Origin: Sphaerospermopsis sp. SIO1G1
Lineage (GTDB): Bacteria > Cyanobacteriota > Cyanobacteriia > Cyanobacteriales > Nostocaceae
Reading direction: 5' to 3'
Assembly (NCBI GenBank): GCA_010672785.1
Contig: JAAHFX010000002.1
Location: 1,180,079-1,244,078 of the forward strand
Length of the DNA stretch: 64,000 nucleotides
A model generated the notes under the pieces. That model ran no database searches. It had not been told where the DNA came from and saw only the letters and a list, made by a program, of their open reading frames with translations. The number at the start of each line of letters is the position of its first letter. Position 1 is the stretch's first letter. The position numbers and the translations under genes were made by a program. Below, piece after piece: positions 1 to 8,126 of the stretch.

Positions 1-2
1 TT

Positions 3-914
3 TGTGATGAAAGTTATATATTGAATTTTATAAGAGTTTATAATGAAGCTGATGCCGCTAAATATGAAACATTATCTGTTATTAATAGTAATCAAACAGA
101 ACTATCCAGAAATCAAAAATATTTACTAAATGATTTCTTAAAAAGAAATAAATTATTGCTTATTTCGGCACACAAAAACATCTCTATAAATAACCAATTA
201 AAAGAAGAAGCTCTAGTATGTAAAATTGACGGTATTGATATAAATGAAGGAAATGAGTTTTTAATAACCATCTCAAACCAAATATTCCTGGCTGCTCATA
301 TTTCACAAATATTCCTATTCTTACAACCAAATAATAGAAAATCTCTATTTAAAAAACAGGAAAACAATCAAACCAACTATTACCAAATAATTAAAACAGC
401 CAATTCTAAACTACCAGGATTTTTTACCTATGACTTCCTAGCAATAGATATTCTGATTGAAGCATTCAAAAAAGCACGGGATGAAGATTTTAAACAAGCT
501 GTAGAACAAGGTGGAAATTATGGTAATAATTATGTAAAGCTAATAGCTGAACTGAACAATCTTTTAACTAATAAAAAAATTAATGTACAACCTGATTTAT
601 CGGGAATTAATTTTAAAATTGATGGTGATGACACAGAACTTTATCCAGAAGATTTAAGTCATGGAGAATTAAAAAGATTATGTATTTATATGTGGTTAAA
701 GTATAATAATATAAAAGATGCAATTGTGCTGATGGATGAATTAGAAATATCATTTCATCCAGATTGGCAATATCAAATAGTTAGAGATTTAGAAGAATGG
801 GGTGCGACTAATCAATATATTTTAGCTACCCATTCCTACGAAATTTGTCAAGCGGTTACACCTGCTCATGTTAAAGAATTAGATCCAAAATTACAATTAA
901 AAACAATTCAATAA
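3..914 (+). CDS. AAA/ABC-type ATPase, 5' end cut by the window edge
   Basis: Only the C-terminal part is present; the reading frame is open to base 3, so the true start lies outside the window. The visible 304 residues hold the second half of an SMC/ABC-like ATPase core. There is a signature-like DLSHGELKRL, then a Walker B strand ending in LMDELEISFHP, and an H-switch ILATHS about 35 residues from the C-terminus. Walker A must be upstream. The gene ends 17 bp before a TOPRIM-like gene on the same strand, so the two are probably co-transcribed. ATPase plus TOPRIM pairs are known in anti-phage systems (OLD/Gabija-like and PARIS-like). That role is inferred from arrangement and motifs only. Confidence 0.8.
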   Translation, partial: CDESYILNFIRVYNEADAAKYETLSVINSNQTELSRNQKYLLNDFLKRNKLLLISAHKNISINNQLKEEALVCKIDGIDINEGNEFLITISNQIFLAAHISQIFLFLQPNNRKSLFKKQENNQTNYYQIIKTANSKLPGFFTYDFLAIDILIEAFKKARDEDFKQAVEQGGNYGNNYVKLIAELNNLLTNKKINVQPDLSGINFKIDGDDTELYPEDLSHGELKRLCIYMWLKYNNIKDAIVLMDELEISFHPDWQYQIVRDLEEWGATNQYILATHSYEICQAVTPAHVKELDPKLQLKTIQ

Positions 915-931
915 TCAATTGAAAACAAAAT

Positions 932-1879
932 ATGAGTTTAAATGAAACCGAACTAAAAGAACATTGTTTAAATATTCTCAAATCTGCCAGAATCAGAAAC
1001 AGAATAGTGATTATTTGTGAAGGTGTTATTTCCCAAGTACAAGGGAGACGTTCACCGCAATTATACAAGCAAATGGAACAAATGCCAGATGCTAATTTTT
1101 ATAATGCTTGTGTACCTATATGGTGGAAAGAATATAGACCGCAATTTTTTAATTGTGGTGATAGAAATGATGTGTTAAATACATATTTTAAACTTTTAGA
1201 TTTGCATAATGTTGATAGTAGGCAATCATTTTTAAGTCCTGATAAACTTTTTGCAATTGTAGACTTAGATGTGCAATTTGCTGAAATTCAGGAAGATTAC
1301 AATTTTAAAAATACAGAAGATATTTTTTATAGTCTTTATCATCAAGGAAATATTAATAAATCTAACACAGACTATCATCGTATTTGGGTGACTGGTTTAA
1401 TTCATAAAGAGGCTTATTTTTTATTACCTGGTATTCAAGAAGTTTTTGATAATCATTATGTTAGTTATCCGTTATATAAAGAGAATACTGTGAATTTAGA
1501 AAATATTTATTTAGATATGGTTAATGATATTACTAATGATAAAGATTTACAAAATAATTGGTCAAAAGTAATTCAGAGAATCGGTTATCTTTCTAATTTG
1601 GATAGTGTGGAAATAGATAAATTTGAATATTTGTGGAATCAAGAGTATTGTAATTATCAAAATTCAGAGGATAAAAATAAATTAATCAATGCTTTATTAA
1701 TGCTGGTGAAATCTAAGGAGTATTGGAAGCAGATTTTACCTGATGAGAATTGGCCGCATTCAGAACATAAATTTAGAGAACAGTTATCTTTAGAAATTGG
1801 TAAATTTTATTCAAAGCAAGATGTAACTGTGGAAAATCATATTCCTTATTTCTTTAAGACGCTATACGAGTTGATTTAG
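932..1879 (+). CDS. TOPRIM-like (possibly DUF4435-type) partner of the upstream ATPase
   Basis: The 315-residue protein is not recognised with certainty. Its N-terminal third has a hydrophobic strand ending in a glutamate and glycine (VIICEG, Glu30) and a later strand LFAIVDLDVQ with Asp111 and Asp113. This is the E...DxD spacing of TOPRIM metal sites. A third hydrophobic segment followed by HKEAYFLL could be the next conserved block. It follows the ATPase gene by 17 bp, the layout of nuclease-effector/ATPase defence pairs such as PARIS (AriA/AriB). The gene is rather AT-rich. No signal peptide or membrane segment is visible. Function is inference. Confidence 0.65.
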   Translation: MSLNETELKEHCLNILKSARIRNRIVIICEGVISQVQGRRSPQLYKQMEQMPDANFYNACVPIWWKEYRPQFFNCGDRNDVLNTYFKLLDLHNVDSRQSFLSPDKLFAIVDLDVQFAEIQEDYNFKNTEDIFYSLYHQGNINKSNTDYHRIWVTGLIHKEAYFLLPGIQEVFDNHYVSYPLYKENTVNLENIYLDMVNDITNDKDLQNNWSKVIQRIGYLSNLDSVEIDKFEYLWNQEYCNYQNSEDKNKLINALLMLVKSKEYWKQILPDENWPHSEHKFREQLSLEIGKFYSKQDVTVENHIPYFFKTLYELI

Positions 1880-2022
1880 AAATGAACTCTTATAGTCAAT
1901 TTTCAGATTGAGTTCAATAAAATGCACCCCAGCATATTTACTATTATTGGTTAATGCTGGTTCTTCTTATGTAAACCCAACCTACGGACTGAAAAGATTC
2001 TTAAAACATGATTCAGTTCAGC

Positions 2023-2631
2023 TTATTTCGCCAAAAAACCTAAGCTAATTTTACGTTTCTGCTTGAAAGCGAATGCTGCAACTCCAAAACTTAGTAAACC
2101 CAATGTCGCAGTATGTTCAGGCACGTGTCGCGTTTTTACAGTAAAATTATTGAAGTGTGCAGAACCTCCTCCTGTGAGGACATGACTAACACTATAAGAA
2201 CCTGGAATTGTGATGAACTCAGTCAAGTCAAAATCGGCAATTTGACCATTAGATTCAGCTAGTGTCTCAATGAAAGTAGACGCACCAGTCGTGGTATTAT
2301 TGAGGAGCAAACTCAGATCACCACCTCCAAAAAATGCGTAGTTGAAATGAAGGAATGTTTGTTTCCTTTTGATAGGTAATAAAGGAGATGCACCAGAAGT
2401 AGCTGAACCTTCTCCCTCAATAGCAATCATATCAGAGTCGAAAAAGGGAGTTGCCGCTGATGTTGGTATAATTTGGGCGTTACCATCAAGAATGAATTTG
2501 TCTAAAGGTAAAGGGATAGTTAGATTAGTCGCTTTTGATGGGTTAGCACTCAATAAAATTGATAAACCAACGCCGGTACTGACAAAACTTGCTGTTAAAG
2601 CTGCATTCCTAATGGATTGAATATTAAACAT
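2023..2631 (-). CDS. PEP-CTERM-like exported protein
   Basis: A 202-residue protein with an N-terminal signal peptide (hydrophobic residues about 10-30, likely cleaved after SKA near residue 34). Its C-terminus has the layout of a PEP-CTERM sorting signal: VPEH at 170-173, a hydrophobic segment of about 13 residues, and a basic cluster KQKRK at 190-194. The motif is VPEH instead of VPEP, and eight residues follow the basic cluster, so processing by exosortase is less certain. The middle looks like a beta-rich secreted domain of unknown role. An AAGGAGA ribosome site lies about 10 bases before the ATG. The protein is probably exported to the envelope or extracellular matrix. Confidence 0.75.
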   Translation of the reverse strand: MFNIQSIRNAALTASFVSTGVGLSILLSANPSKATNLTIPLPLDKFILDGNAQIIPTSAATPFFDSDMIAIEGEGSATSGASPLLPIKRKQTFLHFNYAFFGGGDLSLLLNNTTTGASTFIETLAESNGQIADFDLTEFITIPGSYSVSHVLTGGGSAHFNNFTVKTRHVPEHTATLGLLSFGVAAFAFKQKRKISLGFLAK

Positions 2632-2976
2632 TAAGTGTTTTCTCCTTAGTTGTGGATAGAAAAGAATTTGGTGACAAAGTTATATACAATCTCCTGGGAA
2701 TTACTATCTGATTAGTGAGAAGATGTATTAACTAAGCTGATATGATGTTGATCTCAGTAATACTGAGAACATCCAACTAATCTAATCATAAGGTGAGTGT
2801 TTTTTAACGAAATCTCAAACCTGTTTATGAAATTTTTACATTAAGACAATAAGTCTTTATCTAGTCTTTATCAAAAGTGTTGAATCCTGCAATAAAACTT
2901 TATAATTTTTGTGTTTTCCCTAAGTAAAATTCCTGATCTATTGAAAATAGAGTCATTAACTCCATTGAAAAATAAT
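2632..2976. other. Intergenic, no gene seen
   Basis: 345 bp between two minus-strand genes. It is AT-rich, forms the leader and promoter region of the PEP-CTERM-like gene, and shows no convincing open frame, repeat or terminator. Confidence 0.5.
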
Positions 2977-3633
2977 TTAACGGTTCACTCCTGGGCAAAA
3001 TTCATCCATCCAGGCTGGTAAACTGCGAGCATTGGTAGTTGCAGAAATATAGGCAATTTCCTGAACAGGAAGACCTGTAAACTGATATTTGATGGGAGTT
3101 GGTGTGGTGATAGTCGGCGATCGCTCTATTTCTGATTTATCCTTGACTACAGATGGATTGACTTGTTTATTAATAGCAACTACAGCAACAGAGCGATGTT
3201 GTTGTTTCACATTGGGAACTACTTTTAATAATACTTTTTGACGTGATTTTACAACTTCAGAAACAGTTTCTTTTACTGTATAATTATCTTGATTATCAAT
3301 AGCATCAAAATGTGAAATAGGCTGATTCATCATCTGATGTTGAGCATCGGAATTTTCTAATTCTAGTAAATTTAACTCTTGATCAGGATTAAAATTAAGT
3401 CCTAAAGCTGCAACTATTTGATCAGGGTTATTGTTTAATTCAAGTAGGAATGGCAGTATTTCCTGAAACTGAGGTTCTAGAGTAGATAAGGTTGCTAAAA
3501 TATAACTTGACAAAGGTCTTCTGACACCATCATAAGACCGCCAAATTTGCATTTTCACTAGCCAAGAAATATTTTCTTGATAGTAACTTAACCATTTTAA
3601 TTTTAAAGTTTGGCGTAGCTGCTTAATGTTCAT
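2977..3633 (-). CDS. DUF5331-like cyanobacterial protein
   Basis: The protein has about 218 residues. The conserved-looking N-terminal third (MNIKQLRQTLKLKW..., then an IWRSYDGVRRPLSSY stretch and a segment ending in ALGLNFNPDQ) resembles cyanobacterial DUF5331 proteins from memory; no search was done. The rest is polar, low-complexity and poorly ordered. The ATG at 3633 is preferred over an in-frame GTG four codons upstream (3645). It lies 57 bp downstream of the [2Fe-2S] protein gene on the same strand and may share its transcript. No catalytic motif, signal peptide or membrane segment is visible; function unknown. Confidence 0.7.
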   Translation of the reverse strand: MNIKQLRQTLKLKWLSYYQENISWLVKMQIWRSYDGVRRPLSSYILATLSTLEPQFQEILPFLLELNNNPDQIVAALGLNFNPDQELNLLELENSDAQHQMMNQPISHFDAIDNQDNYTVKETVSEVVKSRQKVLLKVVPNVKQQHRSVAVVAINKQVNPSVVKDKSEIERSPTITTPTPIKYQFTGLPVQEIAYISATTNARSLPAWMDEFCPGVNR

Positions 3634-3690
3634 CAGATGTCTCACTTGGTGTAACCAGGTGCAGTTTTTAGGAAGATTATTGTATCAGCA

Positions 3691-4005
3691 TTATTTCTGA
3701 CCATGAAAACGATGATAAAGCATTTGTGTAACTATTTGACCATCTAATAAATGTTTTTTTACCACTACTGCAACTTCTTCAGGCAAAACACGAGAATACC
3801 AAATCATATCTGGTAATACAAGTACCATTGGACCATTACCACACTGTCCTAAACAACCACTAGCCAGAATTTCCACTTCCGGAACAGGTAAATTCTGAAA
3901 AGCCGCCAAAACAGCTACTGCTCCTTGTTTTCTACAACTACGATGCTGACACACCTGTACGCACTTATTAGGTTCTGTTTGATCTTCATTTAAGTCATTA
4001 AACAT
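3691..4005 (-). CDS. Thioredoxin-fold [2Fe-2S] ferredoxin-like protein
   Basis: A 104-residue protein with two cysteine clusters: C15, C19 and C24 in CVQVCQHRSC, and C51 and C55 in SGCLGQCGNGP. This matches thioredoxin-like [2Fe-2S] ferredoxins, the family that includes the NuoE C-terminal fold and cyanobacterial (2Fe-2S) ferredoxin-domain proteins. It probably acts as a small electron carrier or cluster-binding protein in the cytoplasm. It precedes the DUF5331-like gene. The partner is unknown. Confidence 0.8.
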   Translation of the reverse strand: MFNDLNEDQTEPNKCVQVCQHRSCRKQGAVAVLAAFQNLPVPEVEILASGCLGQCGNGPMVLVLPDMIWYSRVLPEEVAVVVKKHLLDGQIVTQMLYHRFHGQK

Positions 4006-4177
4006 AAACTAATTCCCTGATTTTTGTAACTTATTATTTGTGTCCACAGTATCTAAAAAAAGATAGATATTTACTTATCTTAGCAGCAAAACCCAAAATT
4101 CCTGAATCTCAATGTTCAGAAAGTAATTTACCTTGATGATTAAATAAAAAAGTACCGTCAAGTTGAGAGGTTAAATT

Positions 4178-4284
4178 GATAACTGATAACTGATAACTGC
4201 TAACTGCTAACTGCTAACTGATAACTGATAACTGCTAACTGCTAACTGCTAACTGATAACTGATAACTGATAACTGCTAACTGA
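4178..4284. repeat. Heptamer repeat array (GATAACT / GCTAACT)
   Basis: About 15 tandem 7-bp units, mixing TGATAACT and TGCTAACT versions, end eight bases before the cysteine synthase stop codon. This is the short tandemly repeated repetitive (STRR) type of filamentous cyanobacteria. Confidence 0.95.
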
Positions 4285-4292
4285 TACAAGAA

Positions 4293-5267
4293 TTAATTAA
4301 TAAATAATCCTTTGCTAGCTAACCATTCTTGATTGAAAATCCGGGATTGATAGCGAGAACCACTATCACATAAAATCGTAGCAATAGTATGTCCAGGACC
4401 TAATTTTTTGGCTAAAGCTACCGCAGCACCTACATTAATTCCTGTCGAACCACCCATTAATAATCCATCTTTATATAATAGTTGGTAAACCACTCGTAAT
4501 GCCTCTTGATCATCAATTTGAATGGCATCATCAATAGGTGCGCCTTCCATATTTGCGGTAATTCTACTATTACCAATTCCTTCAGTAATTGAATTACCTT
4601 CTATTTTGACTTCTCCGGTTTTAATATAGCTATATAAACCGCTACCCATTGGATCTGCAACTACACATTGAATCTTCGGATTCTTTTCTTTTAAATACAT
4701 AGCTACCCCTGCAAAAGTTCCACCTGTACCAGTAGCAGCTACCCAACCATCTATTTCCCCTTCCGTCTGTTGCCAAATTTCTTTACCTGTAGTTGCATAG
4801 TGAGCGCGACGGTTAGCTAAGTTATCAAATTGATTGGCCCAAATTGCATTTTCCATCTCGGCAGCCACTCTACCAGATAGTTTAACGTAGTTGTTAGGAT
4901 CTTTATATGGTACAGCCGGGACAGGACGTACTTCTGCACCTAAAGTTGTGAGCGCGTCTATCTTTTCTTGAGATTGGGTATTGGGAATAATAATTAAGCA
5001 TTTGTAGCCTTTAGCATTACAAATATGCGCCAGCCCAATTCCTGTATTACCAGCAGTTCCTTCCACCACTGTACCACCAGGTTTGAGTAAACCTTGTTGT
5101 TCTGCATCTTCAATAATGTACAATGCTGCACGATCCTTAACAGAACCACCAGGATTCAAAAATTCAGCTTTGGCTAAAATTTCACACCCAGTTTCTTCAC
5201 TAAAGCTGTTTAGGCGAATTAGAGGTGTGTTACCAATAGTACCAACAAACCCTTGTTTTATATCCAT
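4293..5267 (-). CDS. cysK: Cysteine synthase (O-acetylserine sulfhydrylase)
   Basis: A PLP enzyme of the beta family, 324 residues, making L-cysteine from O-acetylserine and sulfide. Lys44 in GGSVKDRA is the expected PLP Schiff-base lysine, and TAGNTG (71-76) and GTGGTFAG are substrate and phosphate-binding loops. A second, more divergent cysteine synthase lies at 46968-47909, so this is one of two paralogues. The TAGNTG loop (usual CysK: TSGNTG) and the lid sequence place it in a cyanobacterial CysK-like side branch; a cystathionine beta-synthase-like or other beta-replacement activity is possible. Divergent from the small membrane protein gene at 5638. Confidence 0.9.
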   Translation of the reverse strand: MDIKQGFVGTIGNTPLIRLNSFSEETGCEILAKAEFLNPGGSVKDRAALYIIEDAEQQGLLKPGGTVVEGTAGNTGIGLAHICNAKGYKCLIIIPNTQSQEKIDALTTLGAEVRPVPAVPYKDPNNYVKLSGRVAAEMENAIWANQFDNLANRRAHYATTGKEIWQQTEGEIDGWVAATGTGGTFAGVAMYLKEKNPKIQCVVADPMGSGLYSYIKTGEVKIEGNSITEGIGNSRITANMEGAPIDDAIQIDDQEALRVVYQLLYKDGLLMGGSTGINVGAAVALAKKLGPGHTIATILCDSGSRYQSRIFNQEWLASKGLFIN

Positions 5268-5637
5268 ATCCCAATTTTGCTGCGTTGTTCACTATCAAAT
5301 TTTGCCGTACAGAGGAATATATTTACAATCTTTTACATTTTTTCTGTTCATAAATCCAGACACTATTTCCGAAAAATGTCTAAAAAAGATTGAATTTAAG
5401 AGGATATATCAAATTTTCAAATATGTTCTGAATCCTAACTAAGTCGTTGGACAAAATTAAATTCACTTATTGAGAGAGGGAACAAATAAGAATAAACTTT
5501 CAAAGTAATTTTGCAGTTTGCTAATTACATCAATATAGTTATAATTAAACTGAGTTTGACATCAAACAACATTTTGACAATTTCTTGCTAAAATTATCTT
5601 GAATAGCAAAATAACTGACTAGATGAGGTCAAAAAAT
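5268..5637. other. Divergent intergenic region
   Basis: 370 bp between cysK (minus) and the dynamin operon (plus). It must hold both promoters. No clear boxes, repeat or small gene could be fixed by eye. Confidence 0.4.
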
Positions 5638-5943
5638 ATGGCATTACCAGACGAACATAATAGGGAAATACAGGAACGAGTAGAAGCAAGACTACGAGAA
5701 ATGGAAAATATGATGAATACAGGAGAAGAACCTGTTTATCAAACTCGTAAGCATCAACCAGAAAAATCCCAAAAACCTTGGTTAAGAAAAGTTATTCTTG
5801 GAGCTAAATTGTTTGGACTTTTCGTTGTCACAATAGTAGCTATTCGGATTGCTTCAATGTTAGTTAGTGTGGTAATTTTTGCAGCATTAGCTTTCTTGGT
5901 ATATAAACTTTTCCTAGAATCTAAAATTAAAAACTCCAAATAG
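5638..5943 (+). CDS. Small membrane protein, first gene of the dynamin operon
   Basis: A 101-residue protein. The first half is charged and helical, with many Glu and Arg (HNREIQERVEARLREMENM). The second half has two closely spaced hydrophobic segments that could form a hairpin in the membrane, and then a lysine-rich tail. The ATG at 5638 is chosen because GAGG stands nine bases before it; the upstream ATG at 5623 has no such site. It ends 12 bp before the BDLP1-like gene, so co-expression is likely. It is an unrecognised protein that could recruit or regulate the dynamins; that role is inference. Confidence 0.7.
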   Translation: MALPDEHNREIQERVEARLREMENMMNTGEEPVYQTRKHQPEKSQKPWLRKVILGAKLFGLFVVTIVAIRIASMLVSVVIFAALAFLVYKLFLESKIKNSK

Positions 5944-5955
5944 AAGATTATCATC

Positions 5956-8037
5956 ATGGTTTATCAAGTTAACACGGATCAATTTATTAATGATTTAGAA
6001 AAAGTTGCTCAAGCTAAATCAGAAATATCTAACTGTTTAAGTCAGATTGCAGATACTATTAACGCAGCCGAATTAGCAGGTGATAATTCTTCTGGGAAAC
6101 TGAGTTTATCACGGGACATTGAAGATATTACCATTGCTAGTCAAAATCTCAGTCAAGGTGTATTTAGACTGTTGATATTAGGGGATATGAAAAGAGGTAA
6201 AAGTACATTTCTCAATGCACTAATTGGAGAAAATTTATTACCTAGTGACGTTAATCCTTGTACAGCAGTATTAACTATTTTACGTCATGGCACAGAAAAA
6301 CAAGTAACCATACATTTTAATGATGGTAAGGAAGCAGAAAAATTAGATTTTGCCAGCTTTAAAAAAGCATACACAATTGATCCAGCAGAAGCTAAACAAT
6401 TAGAACAGGATAAAAAACAAGCCTTTCCTAATGTTGATTATGCGGTAGTTGAATATCCTTTAGCATTACTAGAAAAAGGAATTGAAATTGTTGATAGTCC
6501 TGGTTTGAATGATACAGAAGCGCGGAATGAATTATCTTTAGGTTATTTGAATAATTGTCATGCAATTTTGTTTGTCATGCGAGCTTCTCAACCATGTACT
6601 TTAGGAGAAAGAAGATACCTAGAGAATTATATTAAAGGACGTGGTTTATCAGTTTTCTTCTTAATTAATGCTTGGGATCAAGTCAAAGATTCATTAATTG
6701 ATCCTGATGATATAGAAGAATTAGAAGCAGCAGAAGAGAGATTAAGACAGGTATTTAGGTCTAATTTAGAAGAATATTGCTATGCAGATGGACAAGATAT
6801 TTATGAAGAAAGAGTATTTGAAATCTCTTCAATTCAAGCACTGAGGAAGAGATTAAAAAACCCCCAAGCTGATTTAAGTAAAACGGGATTTCCTGAGTTT
6901 ATGGGTGCTTTGAATAACTTTTTAACTAGGGAAAGAGCGATTTCCGAATTACGTCAAGTCAGAATTTTAGCCAGACAAACTATCAATCATACCCGTGAAG
7001 CAATAGAAAGACGTATTCCCCTATTAGATCAAGATGTTTCCGAATTAAAAGAACGAATTGATTCAGTAGAACCGGAATTTAATAAACTCAACAACATTCG
7101 TGATCAATTTCAAAAAGAAATTCTCAATACCAGAGATACCCAAGCAAGACAAGTATCAGCATCTTTTCGGAGTTATGTGTTAGATTTAGGTAATACCTTT
7201 GAAAATGATTTTCTGCGTTATCAACCCAATTTGAATATATTAGATTTTCTCAGAAATGGGAAAAGAAAAGAGTTCAACGAAGCATTACAAAAAGCTTTTG
7301 AAGAATACATCACAGATAAATTTTCAGCCTGGACTTTAACAGCAGAAAAAGAAATTAATAGTGCATTTAGGGAATTATCTCTTTCTGCTGCTCAATATGG
7401 TGCTTCTTACAGTAAAGTTACCAATCAAATTACCGAAAAAATTACAGGTAAAAAAGTCAAAGTTAACCCCAATAATAGTACAGATAATGATAACTCACCG
7501 ACTTGGGCAAAATGGGCGATGGGTTTATTATCTTTATCCAGAGGTAACTTAGCTGGTGTAGCTTTAGCTGGTGCTGGTTTTGATTGGAAAAACATTTTGT
7601 TAAACTATTTTACTGTCATTGGGATTGGTGGTATCATGACAGCAGTAACAGGTATTTTCTTAGGGCCTATTGGTTTTGCATTATTAGGACTGGGAGTAGG
7701 AATTGTACAAGCTGATCAAGCTAGAAAAGAATTAGTTAAAACAGCGAAAAAAGAGTTAGTTAAATATCTTCCACAACTTGCTAATGAACAATCTCAAACT
7801 GTTTATGATGCAGTCAAAGAATGTTTTGATACTTACGAACAAGAAGTTACTTTGAGAATTAATGATGATATCAACTCACGTAAATTAGAGTTAGATAATC
7901 TTCTCCAACAAAAAGAAAACCGAGAAATTAATCGAGAAACAGAACATCAACGGTTTCAAAAATTGCAAGAAGATATCATGGTACAAATGCAAAAAATTGA
8001 GTCTACATATAGTAATTTATTAGCCGATTATGGTTAA
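5956..8037 (+). CDS. Bacterial dynamin-like protein (BDLP1 type)
   Basis: A 693-residue GTPase, the same length as BDLP1 of Nostoc punctiforme. The G1 loop is GDMKRGKST at 76-84 with Lys82, the position of the well-studied BDLP1 lysine. The switch I threonine lies in PCTAVLT (102). G3 is DSPGLND at 179-185, and the G4 position reads NAWD (237-240). Long coiled helices follow, then a hydrophobic paddle around 548-588 that should insert into membrane, then a helical return. BDLP1 binds and tubulates lipid on GTP binding; its cellular task is not settled. The neighbours are a small membrane protein (12 bp upstream) and a second dynamin-like gene (89 bp downstream). Confidence 0.93.
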   Translation: MVYQVNTDQFINDLEKVAQAKSEISNCLSQIADTINAAELAGDNSSGKLSLSRDIEDITIASQNLSQGVFRLLILGDMKRGKSTFLNALIGENLLPSDVNPCTAVLTILRHGTEKQVTIHFNDGKEAEKLDFASFKKAYTIDPAEAKQLEQDKKQAFPNVDYAVVEYPLALLEKGIEIVDSPGLNDTEARNELSLGYLNNCHAILFVMRASQPCTLGERRYLENYIKGRGLSVFFLINAWDQVKDSLIDPDDIEELEAAEERLRQVFRSNLEEYCYADGQDIYEERVFEISSIQALRKRLKNPQADLSKTGFPEFMGALNNFLTRERAISELRQVRILARQTINHTREAIERRIPLLDQDVSELKERIDSVEPEFNKLNNIRDQFQKEILNTRDTQARQVSASFRSYVLDLGNTFENDFLRYQPNLNILDFLRNGKRKEFNEALQKAFEEYITDKFSAWTLTAEKEINSAFRELSLSAAQYGASYSKVTNQITEKITGKKVKVNPNNSTDNDNSPTWAKWAMGLLSLSRGNLAGVALAGAGFDWKNILLNYFTVIGIGGIMTAVTGIFLGPIGFALLGLGVGIVQADQARKELVKTAKKELVKYLPQLANEQSQTVYDAVKECFDTYEQEVTLRINDDINSRKLELDNLLQQKENREINRETEHQRFQKLQEDIMVQMQKIESTYSNLLADYG

Positions 8038-8046
8038 AAATTCTCG

Positions 8047-8067
8047 TTCCTAGTCTCAGACTAGGAA
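8047..8067. repeat. Palindrome between the two dynamin genes
   Basis: Two 10-bp arms, TTCCTAGTCT and AGACTAGGAA, face each other around one base. It is followed by a related AGTCTCAGGCTGC stretch. The surrounding CTCGTTCC...GGAATGC matches the palindromic repeat family seen three times at 13187-13521. It could attenuate transcription between the two GTPase genes. Confidence 0.75.
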
Positions 8068-8126
8068 TGCTAATGTAGTCTCAGGCTGCATCCAGTAAAA
8101 ATTCAGATCCTGTTGAAAGTAATAAT

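Noticed and set aside
5083..5442. 119-residue plus-strand frame opposite the cysK start
   Set aside because: It lies antisense to a well-supported gene and its sequence has no family likeness.
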